From: Comamonadaceae bacterium M7527
GTDB taxonomy: Bacteria; Pseudomonadota; Gammaproteobacteria; Burkholderiales; Burkholderiaceae_C
Reading direction: 5' to 3'
Assembly: GCA_021044545.1 (NCBI GenBank)
Contig: CP087990.1
Coordinates: 806,001-870,000, forward strand
Length of the DNA: 64,000 nt
Positions 1 to 9,185 of the stretch are shown here, piece by piece. A program made the translations under genes and the position numbers. The notes beneath the pieces were generated by a model. It was not told the origin of the DNA and searched no databases. It was given only the letters and a program-made list of their open reading frames with translations. Positions within the stretch are counted from its first letter, which is position 1. Each line of letters begins with the position of its first letter.

Positions 1-471
1 GGCGTAAACGCCTGGTGCGCTGTGACCTTGTATGTACAGCAAGTCGCCGCCATGCTCTTCGTTGGCACCGTGCCAAAAGTGGTTAAAGCCAGCGGCAAAC
101 ATGTGTGCCAATGAGGCAAATGAGCTGATGTGGCCGCCCAAGTCGCCGTCGCCGTCAGGTGTGGCGCGGTTGGCTTTGACCACCAAGGCCATGGCGTTCC
201 AGCGCATGTAGGCACGCAAGCGCCCCTCCAGTTCCAAGTTACCGGGTGAGCGCGCCTCTTCTGCGGGCTCTAGTGTGTTGACATAGCCCGTAGTGGCGGA
301 AAACGGCATGTCCAGGCTGTGTTGGCGTGCATGCTCCAGGACTTCTTCTAGCAGCTCATGCGCACGCTCGGGGCCATTGGCCTCAATGACGGCAGTCAGG
401 GCATCTAGCCATTCACGCGTCTCAGCCGCGTATGCATCATCAGCAGGGTTAGCTTGGGGCTTGTCGGACAT
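1..471 (-). CDS. aceE: Pyruvate dehydrogenase E1 component (N-terminal part)
   Basis: Thiamine-diphosphate-dependent E1 subunit of the pyruvate dehydrogenase complex, which decarboxylates pyruvate and acetylates the E2 lipoyl group in the cytoplasm. Only the first 157 residues are present; the rest of this roughly 890-residue family lies beyond the left edge. The translation carries the family's early block, including GDLGGHISSFAS, FNHFWHGANEEHGGDLLY and QGHSAPGVYA. The ATG is preceded by GGAG, 7-8 bases upstream. It is divergent from a sensor kinase/response regulator pair, and a hairpin with a T-run sits in its leader. Identity is certain at family level. Confidence 0.95.
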   Translation of the reverse strand, partial: MSDKPQANPADDAYAAETREWLDALTAVIEANGPERAHELLEEVLEHARQHSLDMPFSATTGYVNTLEPAEEARSPGNLELEGRLRAYMRWNAMALVVKANRATPDGDGDLGGHISSFASLAHMFAAGFNHFWHGANEEHGGDLLYIQGHSAPGVYA

Positions 472-499
472 GTTGTCTCCTTGTTATGACCCGTAACTT

Positions 500-527
500 A
501 AAAAACAGCCGCCCACGCAAGGGCGGC
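500..527 (-). terminator. Hairpin with T-run in the aceE leader
   Basis: On the minus strand a 7-bp stem (GCCGCCC/GGGCGGC, 6-base loop) is followed by TGTTTTTTAA, the shape of an intrinsic terminator. It lies about 30 bases upstream of the aceE start and in the same direction. It is therefore an attenuator candidate, or the end of a short leader transcript. No leader peptide or known riboswitch was recognised. Confidence 0.5.
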
Positions 528-590
528 ATATGAACGCGGCTCTACCAGAACGCACACAGGTGCACGCCTTCAAGCATTGATGAAGTTTCC

Positions 591-618
591 CACATATTCA
601 TTAATTTTTCAATATGTG
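591..618. promoter_or_regulatory. Inverted repeat between aceE and the sensor kinase
   Basis: CACATATT and its exact complement AATATGTG flank a 12-base AT-rich spacer in the divergent intergenic region. The dyad symmetry and position suggest an operator for a dimeric regulator. The neighbouring FixJ-type response regulator is an obvious candidate, but this is inference. Confidence 0.4.
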
Positions 619-684
619 CTTTTTCATTTTGCAATGTGAAATTTATAGGGCTTTGCCCGCACTCGACAACCTACACTATGGGCC

Positions 685-3336
685 ATGGTGTCCCCCTCCA
701 ATCAAATGCCGCAACCGCCGCAACAAGCCCAGCCGCATGTCAGCGGCAAGTCTGGCCTGAGAGCGCCGTCGCGTCTGTGGCGTCGCTGGTGGCGCGCGCA
801 AACACCGGCCAAACAAGACCGTGTAGCAACCTTTGGCCCACTGGCAGCGGTTGTGCTGTTTTTGGCCGCCATCGTCCTGTCAATTGGTTATCTGCGGGTT
901 GAAGAGGCAGACCGCGAGCAAGAAACAATTACCCGCGACGTGGAATATGCCCAGCAACGACTGCGCCTGCACTTGCTGGAGCGGCGCGAACAGCTGCTGC
1001 GCTTGGCCAGGGACGTGACATCTGAGCGCTTGTCTGGGCAGCGGTTTGTGCAACAAGCGCAACAACTCATAGCCTTGGCGCCAGACCTGGAAACGGTGGC
1101 CTTGCTGGACGAGCGGCACACCATAAAGGGGAGCTATACCGCCCAAACCGCCCCCATCAGCCGGGTGCGCTACGTTGGTGAAAACATGGCCAGCGCCAAC
1201 AATGCAGACGCCTTTCAGACCCTGGCGGCTGTGAAGGCCACGGTGTACACGCGCCCCATACATGACGAAGCCGCCATAGCCGGCTTGCCTGCAGAAGCAC
1301 AGGGCAGCGACGCCACCTTGTTGCTGCTGGTGCCGGTGATGCAGGGTGAGCAATTGGTGGGCAGCCTGATGGCGGAGCTCAGCATGGACGGGCTATTGCG
1401 CTACGGTGTGCCTGGCGAGGTGCTAACCAAATACGCGGTGGCATTGGTAGATGCCAGTGACAACGTATTGGCGGGCTACATGCCAGAGGTGAAGCGCTTG
1501 ATGGCACGCTGGCTGCCTTGGGCCGCACAACAATCCGAGCACCAGGTAGCGGTCTCACCCATTGGCAGCAGCCTGGTGCTCAAGGCCAGGGCTTGGCGCA
1601 CCTCTTCCAGCGTCATTGGCAACACCATTTTGTCGCTGGTGGCCGCACTCAGTGCGCTGACGCTGTGGATGCTCATGGGTAACTGGCGACACACGCGCAA
1701 ACGCCTGGAGACACAACACGCCTTGATGGCTGAGACCAACTTCAGGCGCGCCATGGAAAACTCCATGCTCACGGGTATGCGCGCCTTGGACATGCAAGGA
1801 CGCATCACCTACGTCAACCCTGCGTTTTGCCAAATGACGGGGTGGACCGAGCAAGAGTTGGTGGGGCGCACGCCGCCCTTCCCTTATTGGCCGCGCAACG
1901 ACCAGGCCATGTTGGCCGCGCGCCTGGAGGACGAACTGAAGGGGCGCTCCAACCCCGGCGGGTTTGAGGTACGGGTGCAACGCAAAGACAACAGCATTTT
2001 TGCTGCGCGTATGTATGTGTCACCACTGATTGCGCCTGGCGGCTTGCAAACCGGCTGGATGACCTCCATGACCGACATCACTGAGCCCAAACGCATTCGC
2101 GAAGAGCTTAGCGCAGCGCATGAACGCTTCACAACAGTGTTGGAAAGCTTGGAAGCGGCTGTGTCTGTGGCAAGTCTGGGCGGTAAAGAGCTGCTGTTTG
2201 CCAACAAGCAATACCGCAACTGGTTCAACGCCAAAGCACTGGGCCACTACGAGATGGTGATGCAGGCGCAGCTGGGCGTGCTCAACAGTATGGGCCAGTC
2301 TGATGACACCGGCGGTGCACAAGATACCGTAGACGACATAGATGACATAGACGACATGGCCGGTATGCCAGCCGGCACGCTGCTGGAGGCGCAAGCTGCC
2401 GACACGCAAGTGTTTATTGACGACTTGGGCAAATGGCTTGAGGTGCGTTCGCGCTACATCACTTGGGTGGATGGCCGCTTGGCGCAAATCGTTATTGCAA
2501 CAGACATTACCGCCAGACTTGAGGCCCAGGCACAAGCCGCGGTGCAGATGGAGCGCGCCCAAACGGCCAGCCGCTTAATCACCATGGGCGAAATGGCCTC
2601 TAGTGTGGCGCACGAGCTCAACCAACCCTTGGCAGCTATTTCCAATTACTGCTCGGGCATGATTTCGCGCATCAACAACAAGGGCATTGCTGAAGAAGAC
2701 CTGCTCATGGCGCTGGACAAAACGGCCAAGCAAGCGCAGCGTGCTGGGCAAATCATCACGCGCATACGCTCGTTTGTGAAGCGCAGTGAGCCCAACCGCA
2801 CGCAAGCAGATGCCCTGCAAATCGTGAACAACGCGGTTGAACTGGCAGACATTGAGCTGCGTCGCAACCAGGTGCGACTGACGCACTACTTGGCAGAGCG
2901 CATGCCGCCGCTGCTGGTAGACCCGATTTTGATTGAGCAGGTGCTGATCAACCTTATTAAAAATGCGGCCGAGTCCATTCAGCTTGCAGGCCGCCCGGTC
3001 GGGCAGCGCGCCATTGAGCTAAAGGTGCGTCCGCGCGTGGTAGACGGTAAGGACATGATGGAGTTCAGCGTCCACGACAACGGCAATGGCGTACCCGCCG
3101 ACATGCTGGAGCGCATTTATGACGCTTTTTACAGCACCAAAAGCGAAGGCATGGGTATAGGACTAAAGCTGTGCCGCTCTATTGTCGAATCCCACCAGGG
3201 ACGTATGTCAGTGGAGAACCTCTACAATGGCGATACGGTCACCGGCTGCACATTTTGCTTCTGGCTGCCCGTTAATCCGGCCAGTCAGCGCATGAGCAAC
3301 AACACCAGTTCGCCCGGCAAGGGCAACCAAAATTGA
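685..3336 (+). CDS. Membrane PAS-domain sensor histidine kinase (FixL/DctB-like)
   Basis: Two-component sensor of 883 residues. It has a transmembrane segment at about residues 49-70, an extracytoplasmic sensing region, a second transmembrane segment at about 307-332, a PAS domain from about 352 (MTGWTEQELVG), a second PAS-like region, and a transmitter. The H-box is SSVAHELNQPLAAISNY with phospho-acceptor His643, the N-box is LINLIKNAAESI, and a G-box follows (GMGIGLKLCRSIVESHQG). An Asp-rich stretch (DDIDDIDD) from a short tandem DNA repeat interrupts the second PAS-like part. The response regulator starts 9 bases downstream. No clear ribosome site precedes the ATG; Met8 is an alternative start. 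The signal sensed is unknown; proximity to aceE suggests central carbon metabolism. Confidence 0.85.
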   Translation: MVSPSNQMPQPPQQAQPHVSGKSGLRAPSRLWRRWWRAQTPAKQDRVATFGPLAAVVLFLAAIVLSIGYLRVEEADREQETITRDVEYAQQRLRLHLLERREQLLRLARDVTSERLSGQRFVQQAQQLIALAPDLETVALLDERHTIKGSYTAQTAPISRVRYVGENMASANNADAFQTLAAVKATVYTRPIHDEAAIAGLPAEAQGSDATLLLLVPVMQGEQLVGSLMAELSMDGLLRYGVPGEVLTKYAVALVDASDNVLAGYMPEVKRLMARWLPWAAQQSEHQVAVSPIGSSLVLKARAWRTSSSVIGNTILSLVAALSALTLWMLMGNWRHTRKRLETQHALMAETNFRRAMENSMLTGMRALDMQGRITYVNPAFCQMTGWTEQELVGRTPPFPYWPRNDQAMLAARLEDELKGRSNPGGFEVRVQRKDNSIFAARMYVSPLIAPGGLQTGWMTSMTDITEPKRIREELSAAHERFTTVLESLEAAVSVASLGGKELLFANKQYRNWFNAKALGHYEMVMQAQLGVLNSMGQSDDTGGAQDTVDDIDDIDDMAGMPAGTLLEAQAADTQVFIDDLGKWLEVRSRYITWVDGRLAQIVIATDITARLEAQAQAAVQMERAQTASRLITMGEMASSVAHELNQPLAAISNYCSGMISRINNKGIAEEDLLMALDKTAKQAQRAGQIITRIRSFVKRSEPNRTQADALQIVNNAVELADIELRRNQVRLTHYLAERMPPLLVDPILIEQVLINLIKNAAESIQLAGRPVGQRAIELKVRPRVVDGKDMMEFSVHDNGNGVPADMLERIYDAFYSTKSEGMGIGLKLCRSIVESHQGRMSVENLYNGDTVTGCTFCFWLPVNPASQRMSNNTSSPGKGNQN

Positions 3337-3345
3337 GGAAAACGG

Positions 3346-3990
3346 ATGAGCTTGAACCCGAAAAAAGGTACTGTCTACGTTGTAGATGACGACGAGGCGG
3401 TACGCGACTCTTTGCAGTGGCTGCTAGAAGGTAAAGACTACCGGGTACGCTGCTTTGAATCTGCAGAAGGGTTTTTAAGCCGTTACGACCCACGCGAAGT
3501 GGCTTGTCTCATTGCCGACATCCGCATGAATGGCATGACTGGCCTTGAATTGCAAGAGCGCCTGGTTGAGCGGCAGTCTGCGTTGCCTATTGTGTTTATC
3601 ACCGGCCACGGTGACGTGCCTATGGCCGTTGACGCCATGAAAAAAGGCGCACTGGACTTTGTGCAAAAGCCATTCGACGAAGCGGCGATCACCAACCTGG
3701 TCGAGCGCATGCTTGACCACGCAACAGAGGCTTTTGAGAGCCTGCAACAAGCTGCCAGCCGCGACGCACTGCTGGCCAAGCTCACGTCTCGCGAAACCCA
3801 GGTGCTGGAGCGCATTGTGGCCGGACGCCTGAACAAGCAAATTGCCGATGACCTGAATATCAGCATCAAAACGGTTGAAGCTCACCGCGCCAACATCATG
3901 GAAAAGCTGGGTGCCAACACGGTTGCTGATTTGCTCAAGATAGCACTGTCACCCAACACGCAAGCTGCCGCCAAAAACCCAACTGCCTAA
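3346..3990 (+). CDS. FixJ/NarL-type response regulator
   Basis: Response regulator of 214 residues that should be phosphorylated by the kinase encoded immediately upstream. The receiver domain (about 8-120) has the acidic pocket VVDDDEAV, phospho-acceptor Asp58 in IADIRM and Lys in VQKPF. A LuxR-type helix-turn-helix follows at about 146-205 (LTSRETQVLERIVAGRLNKQ, then IKTVEAHRANIMEKL). GAGGA lies 5 bases before the ATG. The FixLJ-like arrangement indicates a transcription factor. Targets are unknown, but the divergent aceE promoter is the nearest candidate. Confidence 0.9.
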   Translation: MSLNPKKGTVYVVDDDEAVRDSLQWLLEGKDYRVRCFESAEGFLSRYDPREVACLIADIRMNGMTGLELQERLVERQSALPIVFITGHGDVPMAVDAMKKGALDFVQKPFDEAAITNLVERMLDHATEAFESLQQAASRDALLAKLTSRETQVLERIVAGRLNKQIADDLNISIKTVEAHRANIMEKLGANTVADLLKIALSPNTQAAAKNPTA

Positions 3991-4004
3991 GAGCCCTGGG
4001 CTCT
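3990..4004 (+). terminator. Short hairpin after the response regulator
   Basis: AGAGCCC and GGGCTCT form a 7-bp perfect arm pair around one T, overlapping the end of the response regulator stop codon and followed by TTC. The stem is short and the T-tract poor, so termination is probably weak. Confidence 0.3.
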
Positions 4005-4019
4005 TTCACTGCCAACCAC

Positions 4020-4886
4020 ATGACTGCACAATTGATTGACGGCAAGGCGCTTTCAGCGTCTTTGCGCGAACAGGCCACCGCACAGGTATCGCAACTCAAA
4101 GCCAAAGGTCTAGCGCCGGGCTTGGCTGTGATTTTGGTGGGTGACAACCCTGCCAGCCAGGTATACGTGCGCAACAAGGTGAAGGCTTGTGAGGACATGG
4201 GTATTTACTCATTGCTTGAGCAACACCCCAGCGACCTGTCCGAAGCGGCGTTGCTCGCGCGTATTGCAGCACTCAATGCCGACCCCAGTATTCACGGCAT
4301 ATTGGTGCAGCTGCCGCTGCCCAGCCACATAGACGAGCACCAAGTCATTGAGGCCATATCCCCCGCCAAAGACGTTGACGGCTTTCATGTGGCCAGCGCG
4401 GGCGCGCTGATGGTTGGCCAGCCCGGTTTTTGGCCTTGCACACCCTATGGCTGCATGAAAATGCTGGAGTCACTCAACGACGGGCAACGCGTTGACTTGC
4501 GTGGTCAGCACGCTGTTGTTATTGGCCGCTCAAACATCGTGGGCAAGCCCATGGCCATGATGCTGCTGCAACACAACGCCACCGTTACCGTGTGTCACAG
4601 TGGCACCAAAGACCTCAAGGCGCACACGCTTCAGGCGGATGTGGTGGTGGTGGCCGTTGGCAAACAAAACGTACTCACGGCTGACATGGTCAAACCCGGT
4701 GCCATCGTGCTGGACGTGGGCATGAACCGCAACGCTGAAGGCAAGCTGTGCGGCGACGTGGACTTTGACGGTGTGCGTGAGGTGGCCTCTTACATCACCC
4801 CCGTACCGGGTGGCGTTGGTCCCATGACCATCACCATGCTGATGCTCAATACGGTGCAGGCGGCACAGAACACATTACTCGGCTAA
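4020..4886 (+). CDS. folD: Methylenetetrahydrofolate dehydrogenase/cyclohydrolase
   Basis: Bifunctional cytosolic enzyme interconverting 5,10-methylene-THF, methenyl-THF and 10-formyl-THF for one-carbon supply. It is 288 residues, the normal length. Family motifs are visible: YVRNKVKACEDMGI with the catalytic Lys, QLPLPSHID, PAKDVDGFH, and the nucleotide-binding segment VIGRSNIVGKPMAMMLLQ; the C-terminus has TPVPGGVGPMT. Its last 41 bases overlap the convergent DUF4149 gene. The ribosome site before ATG is weak. Confidence 0.96.
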   Translation: MTAQLIDGKALSASLREQATAQVSQLKAKGLAPGLAVILVGDNPASQVYVRNKVKACEDMGIYSLLEQHPSDLSEAALLARIAALNADPSIHGILVQLPLPSHIDEHQVIEAISPAKDVDGFHVASAGALMVGQPGFWPCTPYGCMKMLESLNDGQRVDLRGQHAVVIGRSNIVGKPMAMMLLQHNATVTVCHSGTKDLKAHTLQADVVVVAVGKQNVLTADMVKPGAIVLDVGMNRNAEGKLCGDVDFDGVREVASYITPVPGGVGPMTITMLMLNTVQAAQNTLLG

Positions 4887-5295
4887 GACGCCACAGCAGC
4901 CACAAACCCAGTAGCCACTGGGCCAGGATGAGTGCACTGCCCAAACTGTGCCAAAGCGGCAAGTTGCCGCCAGTTGCCCTGGCGGTGATGATCAGTGGCG
5001 CAACCAGCCACTGATTGCACACGGCCAATGCCGCGCCGCTGGCCCACATGACGCGCAGCTGTTTGCGCGCAAGCATCTGAAACATGGGAAGTGTGAGCAG
5101 TAGCATTGCCAACCCCGCCAGCACCACGGTGCCAATGCTTTGCGCCGCAAACAGTTTGGCGGCAGCAGCACCAGCCACCGCAGGCATGTCAAAGTGGCCA
5201 AACAGCACAGGCACGGCGACAAATGCCAGTGCGGTGGTGCCGCCCCACCACAGGGCAGCCAACAACAGATGAAGCCGGTTCAGCACTGTTTGCAA
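4846..5295 (-). CDS. DUF4149 family membrane protein
   Basis: Small integral membrane protein of 149 residues with about four hydrophobic helices (for example LLLAALWWGGTTALAFVAV and GLAMLLLTLPMF). The family is found beside greA and carAB in many betaproteobacteria, as here, but has no established function. The 3' end overlaps folD tail to tail. It lies downstream of greA on the same strand, 31 bases away, so co-transcription is likely. Confidence 0.75.
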   Translation of the reverse strand: MQTVLNRLHLLLAALWWGGTTALAFVAVPVLFGHFDMPAVAGAAAAKLFAAQSIGTVVLAGLAMLLLTLPMFQMLARKQLRVMWASGAALAVCNQWLVAPLIITARATGGNLPLWHSLGSALILAQWLLGLWLLWRLSRVMCSVPPAPY

Positions 5296-5326
5296 CTTAA
5301 AACAACCTAAAACAAATTAAAACAAA

Positions 5327-5803
5327 TTAAACGTAGCTCACCGCCACAATTTCATAACGCTTGGCACCGCCCGGGGCTTGTACCTCTACGCTGTCGCCCT
5401 CTTCCTTGCCAATGAGTGCGCGCGCTATGGGTGACGAAATGTTAACCAGGCCCAGCTTGATATCGGCCTCGTCCTCACCCACGATTTGGTAGGTGACGGC
5501 AGCACCGGTGGCTTCGTCTTCCAGCTCCACGGTTGCACCAAAGACCACGCGGCCTTCGGCGTTCACGCTTGCCGGGTCAATGATTTGTGCGGCAGACAGC
5601 TTGCCTTCAACTTCTGCAATACGCCCTTCTATGAAACCTTGACGGTCTTTAGCGGCTTCGTACTCGGCGTTTTCACTCAAGTCACCTTGCGCGCGGGCCT
5701 CTGCAATGGCGGCAATTACCGAAGGGCGCTCAACTGTTTTGAGTTGATGCAGCTCGGCTTTGAGCTTGGTCGCGCCCTTGATCGTAATTGGAATGGTCGA
5801 CAT
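5327..5803 (-). CDS. greA: Transcription elongation factor GreA
   Basis: Stimulates RNA polymerase to cleave backtracked transcripts. The 158-residue length is exactly that of the family. The N-terminal coiled coil carries ERPSVIAAIAEARAQGDLSE and NAEYEAAKDRQGFIEGRI, including the acidic tip residues. The C-terminal FKBP-like domain ends with LIGKEEGDSVEV. GGAG precedes the ATG. It is separated from carB by a terminator hairpin. Confidence 0.97.
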   Translation of the reverse strand: MSTIPITIKGATKLKAELHQLKTVERPSVIAAIAEARAQGDLSENAEYEAAKDRQGFIEGRIAEVEGKLSAAQIIDPASVNAEGRVVFGATVELEDEATGAAVTYQIVGEDEADIKLGLVNISSPIARALIGKEEGDSVEVQAPGGAKRYEIVAVSYV

Positions 5804-5830
5804 ACGTTGTTCTCCTGCTTATTCAAAAGC

Positions 5831-5857
5831 AAACCGCCTTTGGTTTCCCAAAGGCGG
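5831..5857 (-). terminator. Terminator after carB
   Basis: A 10-bp perfect stem (CCGCCTTTGG/CCAAAGGCGG, 4-base loop) followed on the minus strand by TTTGCTTTT. It separates carB from greA. Confidence 0.7.
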
Positions 5858-5945
5858 CGTGTTTTGTTACTGTGGTGCCTAGTTTACTGCATGGCTTGTC
5901 AGGGCCACAAGCAGGCCCACAAAGTGAGCGCTTGCCAAGCCGGCA

Positions 5946-8900
5946 TCAATGGGCCTTGGCCAAGTCCTGATGCAGCTCTTGTATGGAGCGCACATCCAGA
6001 TCATCGACATAGGCCATGCCCTCAACCGCAGCCTCCGCACCCGAGATGGTGGTGAAGGTGGTGATGCGGGCTTGCAAGGCCGAGGTGCGAATCTGGCGCG
6101 AGTCTGCAATGGCGTTGCGTCGCTCCTCGACGGTGTTGATGACCAAACAAACGTCGTTGTTTTTAATCAAGTCAACAACGTGAGGCCGGCCCTCTGTCAC
6201 TTTGTTCACCACTTCACAAGCAACGCCTGCTGCCGTAATGGCCGTTGCCGTGCCGCGTGTGGCAATCAGTTTGAAGCCCATGTCCACCAGCGATTTCGCC
6301 ACCACCACAGCGCGCGGCTTGTCACCGTCTTTGACTGTCAAGAACACCTTGTTCACTTTATCGCTGGGGCGTGGCAAGCGTGTACCTGCACCCAACTGCG
6401 ACTTGATAAAGGCCTCACCAAAGGTTTTGCCAACGCCCATGACTTCACCAGTGGACTTCATCTCTGGGCCCAGGATGGTGTCAACGCCTGGGAACTTCAC
6501 AAACGGGAATACCGCTTCTTTCACACTGAAGTAAGGCGGGGTGACTTCGTCAAATACGCCTTGCGCGTCTAGTGACTGTCCAGCCATACAGCGTGCTGCC
6601 ACTTTGGCCAACTGGATACCGGTTGCCTTGGATACAAACGGCACGGTACGCGAGGCACGCGGGTTGACTTCCAACACGTAAATCACGTCCTGGCCGTTGA
6701 CCTCCTGAATGGCGAACTGCACGTTCATCAAGCCCACCACGTTCAAGGCCTTGGCCATGGCCGCAGTTTGGCGTTTGAGTTCATCAACCGTGGCTTTGGA
6801 CAAGTAGTAAGGCGGCAGCGAACAGGCTGAGTCACCGCTGTGTACGCCGGCTTGCTCAATGTGCTCCATCACGCCACCAATGAACACGCGCTGTCCATCG
6901 CACAAGGCATCCACGTCGCACTCAACTGCATCGTTCAAGAAGCGGTCCAGCAATACGGGGGAGTCATTGCTGACCTTTACGGCTTCGCGCATGTAGCGCT
7001 CAAGGTCGCGTTGCTCGTGCACGATCTCCATGGCGCGGCCACCCAGCACGTAGCTCGGGCGCACCACCAGGGGGTAACCCAGAGCCTGTGCTTTTTCCAG
7101 GGCTTGCGCCTCTGTGCGCGCTGTGGCGTTTGGTGGTTGCTTGAGGCCCAACTCATTGAGCAGCTTTTGGAAACGTTCACGGTCTTCAGCAGCGTCAATC
7201 ATGTCTGGGCTGGTGCCTATGATGGGCACACCTGCAGCCTCCAGGCCAAGCGCCAACTTCAAAGGTGTTTGGCCGCCGTATTGCACGATGACGCCCACTG
7301 GCTTTTCCTTGTCGACAATTTCCAGCACGTCTTCAAGCGTGAGCGGCTCAAAGTACAAGCGGTCAGAGGTGTCATAGTCTGTAGACACGGTCTCTGGGTT
7401 GCAGTTGACCATGATGGTTTCGTAACCGTCTTCGCGCATGGCCATGGCCGCGTGCACGCAACAGTAGTCAAACTCGATGCCTTGGCCAATGCGGTTGGGG
7501 CCACCGCCCAGTACCATGATCTTTTTGTTTTGGGTAGGCGCGGCCTCGCACTCTTGCTCGTAGGTCGAGTACATGTAGGCGGTGTCGGTGGCAAACTCAG
7601 CCGCGCAGGTGTCCACACGCTTGTAGACTGGGCGAATGCCGCCTGCATGGCGGCGGCTGCGCACGTTGCCCTCTGTGCTTTTGAGCAACTTGGCCAAGCG
7701 GCGGTCTGAGAAACCTTTTTTCTTCAATCCCAGCAAGGTTTTGTCGTCTAACTGCTCAAGCGAGGTTTTCTCAAGCTGCAGCTCTATTTGCACAATTTCT
7801 TCAATTTGAATCAGGAACCAGTGGTCAATCTTGGTGAGTGCAAACACCTCGTCAACCGTCCAGCCCTGGGCAAACGCGTCACCCACATACCAAATACGCT
7901 CTGGTCCGGGCGTGCCCAGCTCGCGCGCCAAGGTCTCGCGGTCGACGGTCATCTCATTCATGCCGTCTACGCCAACCTCCAGGCCGCGCAGCGCTTTCTG
8001 GAAGCTCTCCTGGAAGGTGCGCCCCATGGCCATCACCTCACCCACAGACTTCATCTGCGTGGTGAGACGGCTGTCGGCTGCGGGAAACTTCTCGAACGCA
8101 AAGCGTGGGATTTTGGTAACCACATAGTCTATGCTGGGCTCAAAGCTGGCTGGTGTTGCACCGCCTGTGATGTCGTTACGCAGCTCGTCTAGCGTAAAGC
8201 CCACAGCCAGCTTGGCTGCTACCTTGGCAATGGGAAAGCCGGTGGCTTTGGATGCCAGGGCTGATGAGCGCGACACGCGCGGGTTCATCTCAATGACCAC
8301 CATGCGGCCATCAACCGGGTTGATGGAGAACTGCACGTTAGAGCCGCCAGTGTCAACGCCAATTTCGCGCAGCACCGCCAGGCTGGCGTTGCGCAGCACC
8401 TGGTATTCTTTGTCGGTCAGCGTTTGCGCTGGCGCCACGGTGATGGAGTCGCCAGTGTGCACGCCCATGGGGTCTAGGTTTTCAATGGAGCACACGATGA
8501 TGCAGTTGTCGGCGCGGTCACGCACCACCTCCATCTCGTATTCTTTCCATCCCACCAACGATTCTTCAATGAGCAACTCATTGGTTGGCGAGGCCTCCAG
8601 ACCGCGCTTGCAAATGACTTCAAACTCTTCAGCGTTGTAGGCAATACCGCCGCCGGTGCCGCCCAGCGTAAAGCTGGGGCGAATCACGGTTGGGAAACCC
8701 ATCTCGCTTTGTACGGCCCAGGCCTCATCCATGCTGTGGGCAATACCAGAGCGGGCGGAGCCCAAACCGATTTTGTCCATGGCCTGCTTGAACTTGAGGC
8801 GGTCTTCAGCTTTGTCAATGGCCTCGGGCGAGGCGCCTATGAGCTCAACGCCGTGCTTTTCAAGAACGCCTTCACGCCACAGGTCCAGTGCGCAGTTCAG

Positions 8901-9185
8901 CGCGGTTTGGCCGCCCATGGTGGGCAAAATGGCGTCTGGCCTTTCTTTGGCAATGATCTTCTCGACCACTTGCCAGGTAATGGGCTCAATGTAAGTCACG
9001 TCCGCCGTATCAGGGTCGGTCATGATGGTGGCGGGGTTGCTGTTGATGAGTATGACTTTGTAGCCCTCTTCACGCAAAGCCTTGCAGGCTTGCACGCCAG
9101 AGTAGTCAAACTCACAGGCCTGGCCAATCACAATGGGGCCAGCGCCAATGATGAGAACGGATTGAATGTCGGTGCGCTTTGGCAT
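5946..9185 (-). CDS. carB: Carbamoyl-phosphate synthase large subunit (in frame with carA)
   Basis: Makes carbamoyl phosphate from bicarbonate, ammonia and two ATP for arginine and pyrimidine synthesis. The 1079 residues match the usual length. The first ATP-grasp half starts with SVLIIGAGPIVIGQACEFDY; the duplicated second half has KIMVLGGGPNRIGQGIEFDY. A C-terminal MGS-like allosteric domain follows (LIATRGTATAITAAGVACE). In this sequence no stop codon separates it from carA, so it can also be read as the C-terminal part of a 1463-residue CarA-CarB chain. Its own ATG is kept, with GGAG 9 bases upstream, so separate initiation remains possible. Confidence 0.95.
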   Translation of the reverse strand: MPKRTDIQSVLIIGAGPIVIGQACEFDYSGVQACKALREEGYKVILINSNPATIMTDPDTADVTYIEPITWQVVEKIIAKERPDAILPTMGGQTALNCALDLWREGVLEKHGVELIGASPEAIDKAEDRLKFKQAMDKIGLGSARSGIAHSMDEAWAVQSEMGFPTVIRPSFTLGGTGGGIAYNAEEFEVICKRGLEASPTNELLIEESLVGWKEYEMEVVRDRADNCIIVCSIENLDPMGVHTGDSITVAPAQTLTDKEYQVLRNASLAVLREIGVDTGGSNVQFSINPVDGRMVVIEMNPRVSRSSALASKATGFPIAKVAAKLAVGFTLDELRNDITGGATPASFEPSIDYVVTKIPRFAFEKFPAADSRLTTQMKSVGEVMAMGRTFQESFQKALRGLEVGVDGMNEMTVDRETLARELGTPGPERIWYVGDAFAQGWTVDEVFALTKIDHWFLIQIEEIVQIELQLEKTSLEQLDDKTLLGLKKKGFSDRRLAKLLKSTEGNVRSRRHAGGIRPVYKRVDTCAAEFATDTAYMYSTYEQECEAAPTQNKKIMVLGGGPNRIGQGIEFDYCCVHAAMAMREDGYETIMVNCNPETVSTDYDTSDRLYFEPLTLEDVLEIVDKEKPVGVIVQYGGQTPLKLALGLEAAGVPIIGTSPDMIDAAEDRERFQKLLNELGLKQPPNATARTEAQALEKAQALGYPLVVRPSYVLGGRAMEIVHEQRDLERYMREAVKVSNDSPVLLDRFLNDAVECDVDALCDGQRVFIGGVMEHIEQAGVHSGDSACSLPPYYLSKATVDELKRQTAAMAKALNVVGLMNVQFAIQEVNGQDVIYVLEVNPRASRTVPFVSKATGIQLAKVAARCMAGQSLDAQGVFDEVTPPYFSVKEAVFPFVKFPGVDTILGPEMKSTGEVMGVGKTFGEAFIKSQLGAGTRLPRPSDKVNKVFLTVKDGDKPRAVVVAKSLVDMGFKLIATRGTATAITAAGVACEVVNKVTEGRPHVVDLIKNNDVCLVINTVEERRNAIADSRQIRTSALQARITTFTTISGAEAAVEGMAYVDDLDVRSIQELHQDLAKAH

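Noticed and set aside
6840..7709. Long open frame antisense to carB (289 codons), and others at 8709-9605 and 9627-10283 antisense to carB/carA
   Set aside because: They mirror the codon bias of the real gene; the products are His/Ala-rich without motifs.
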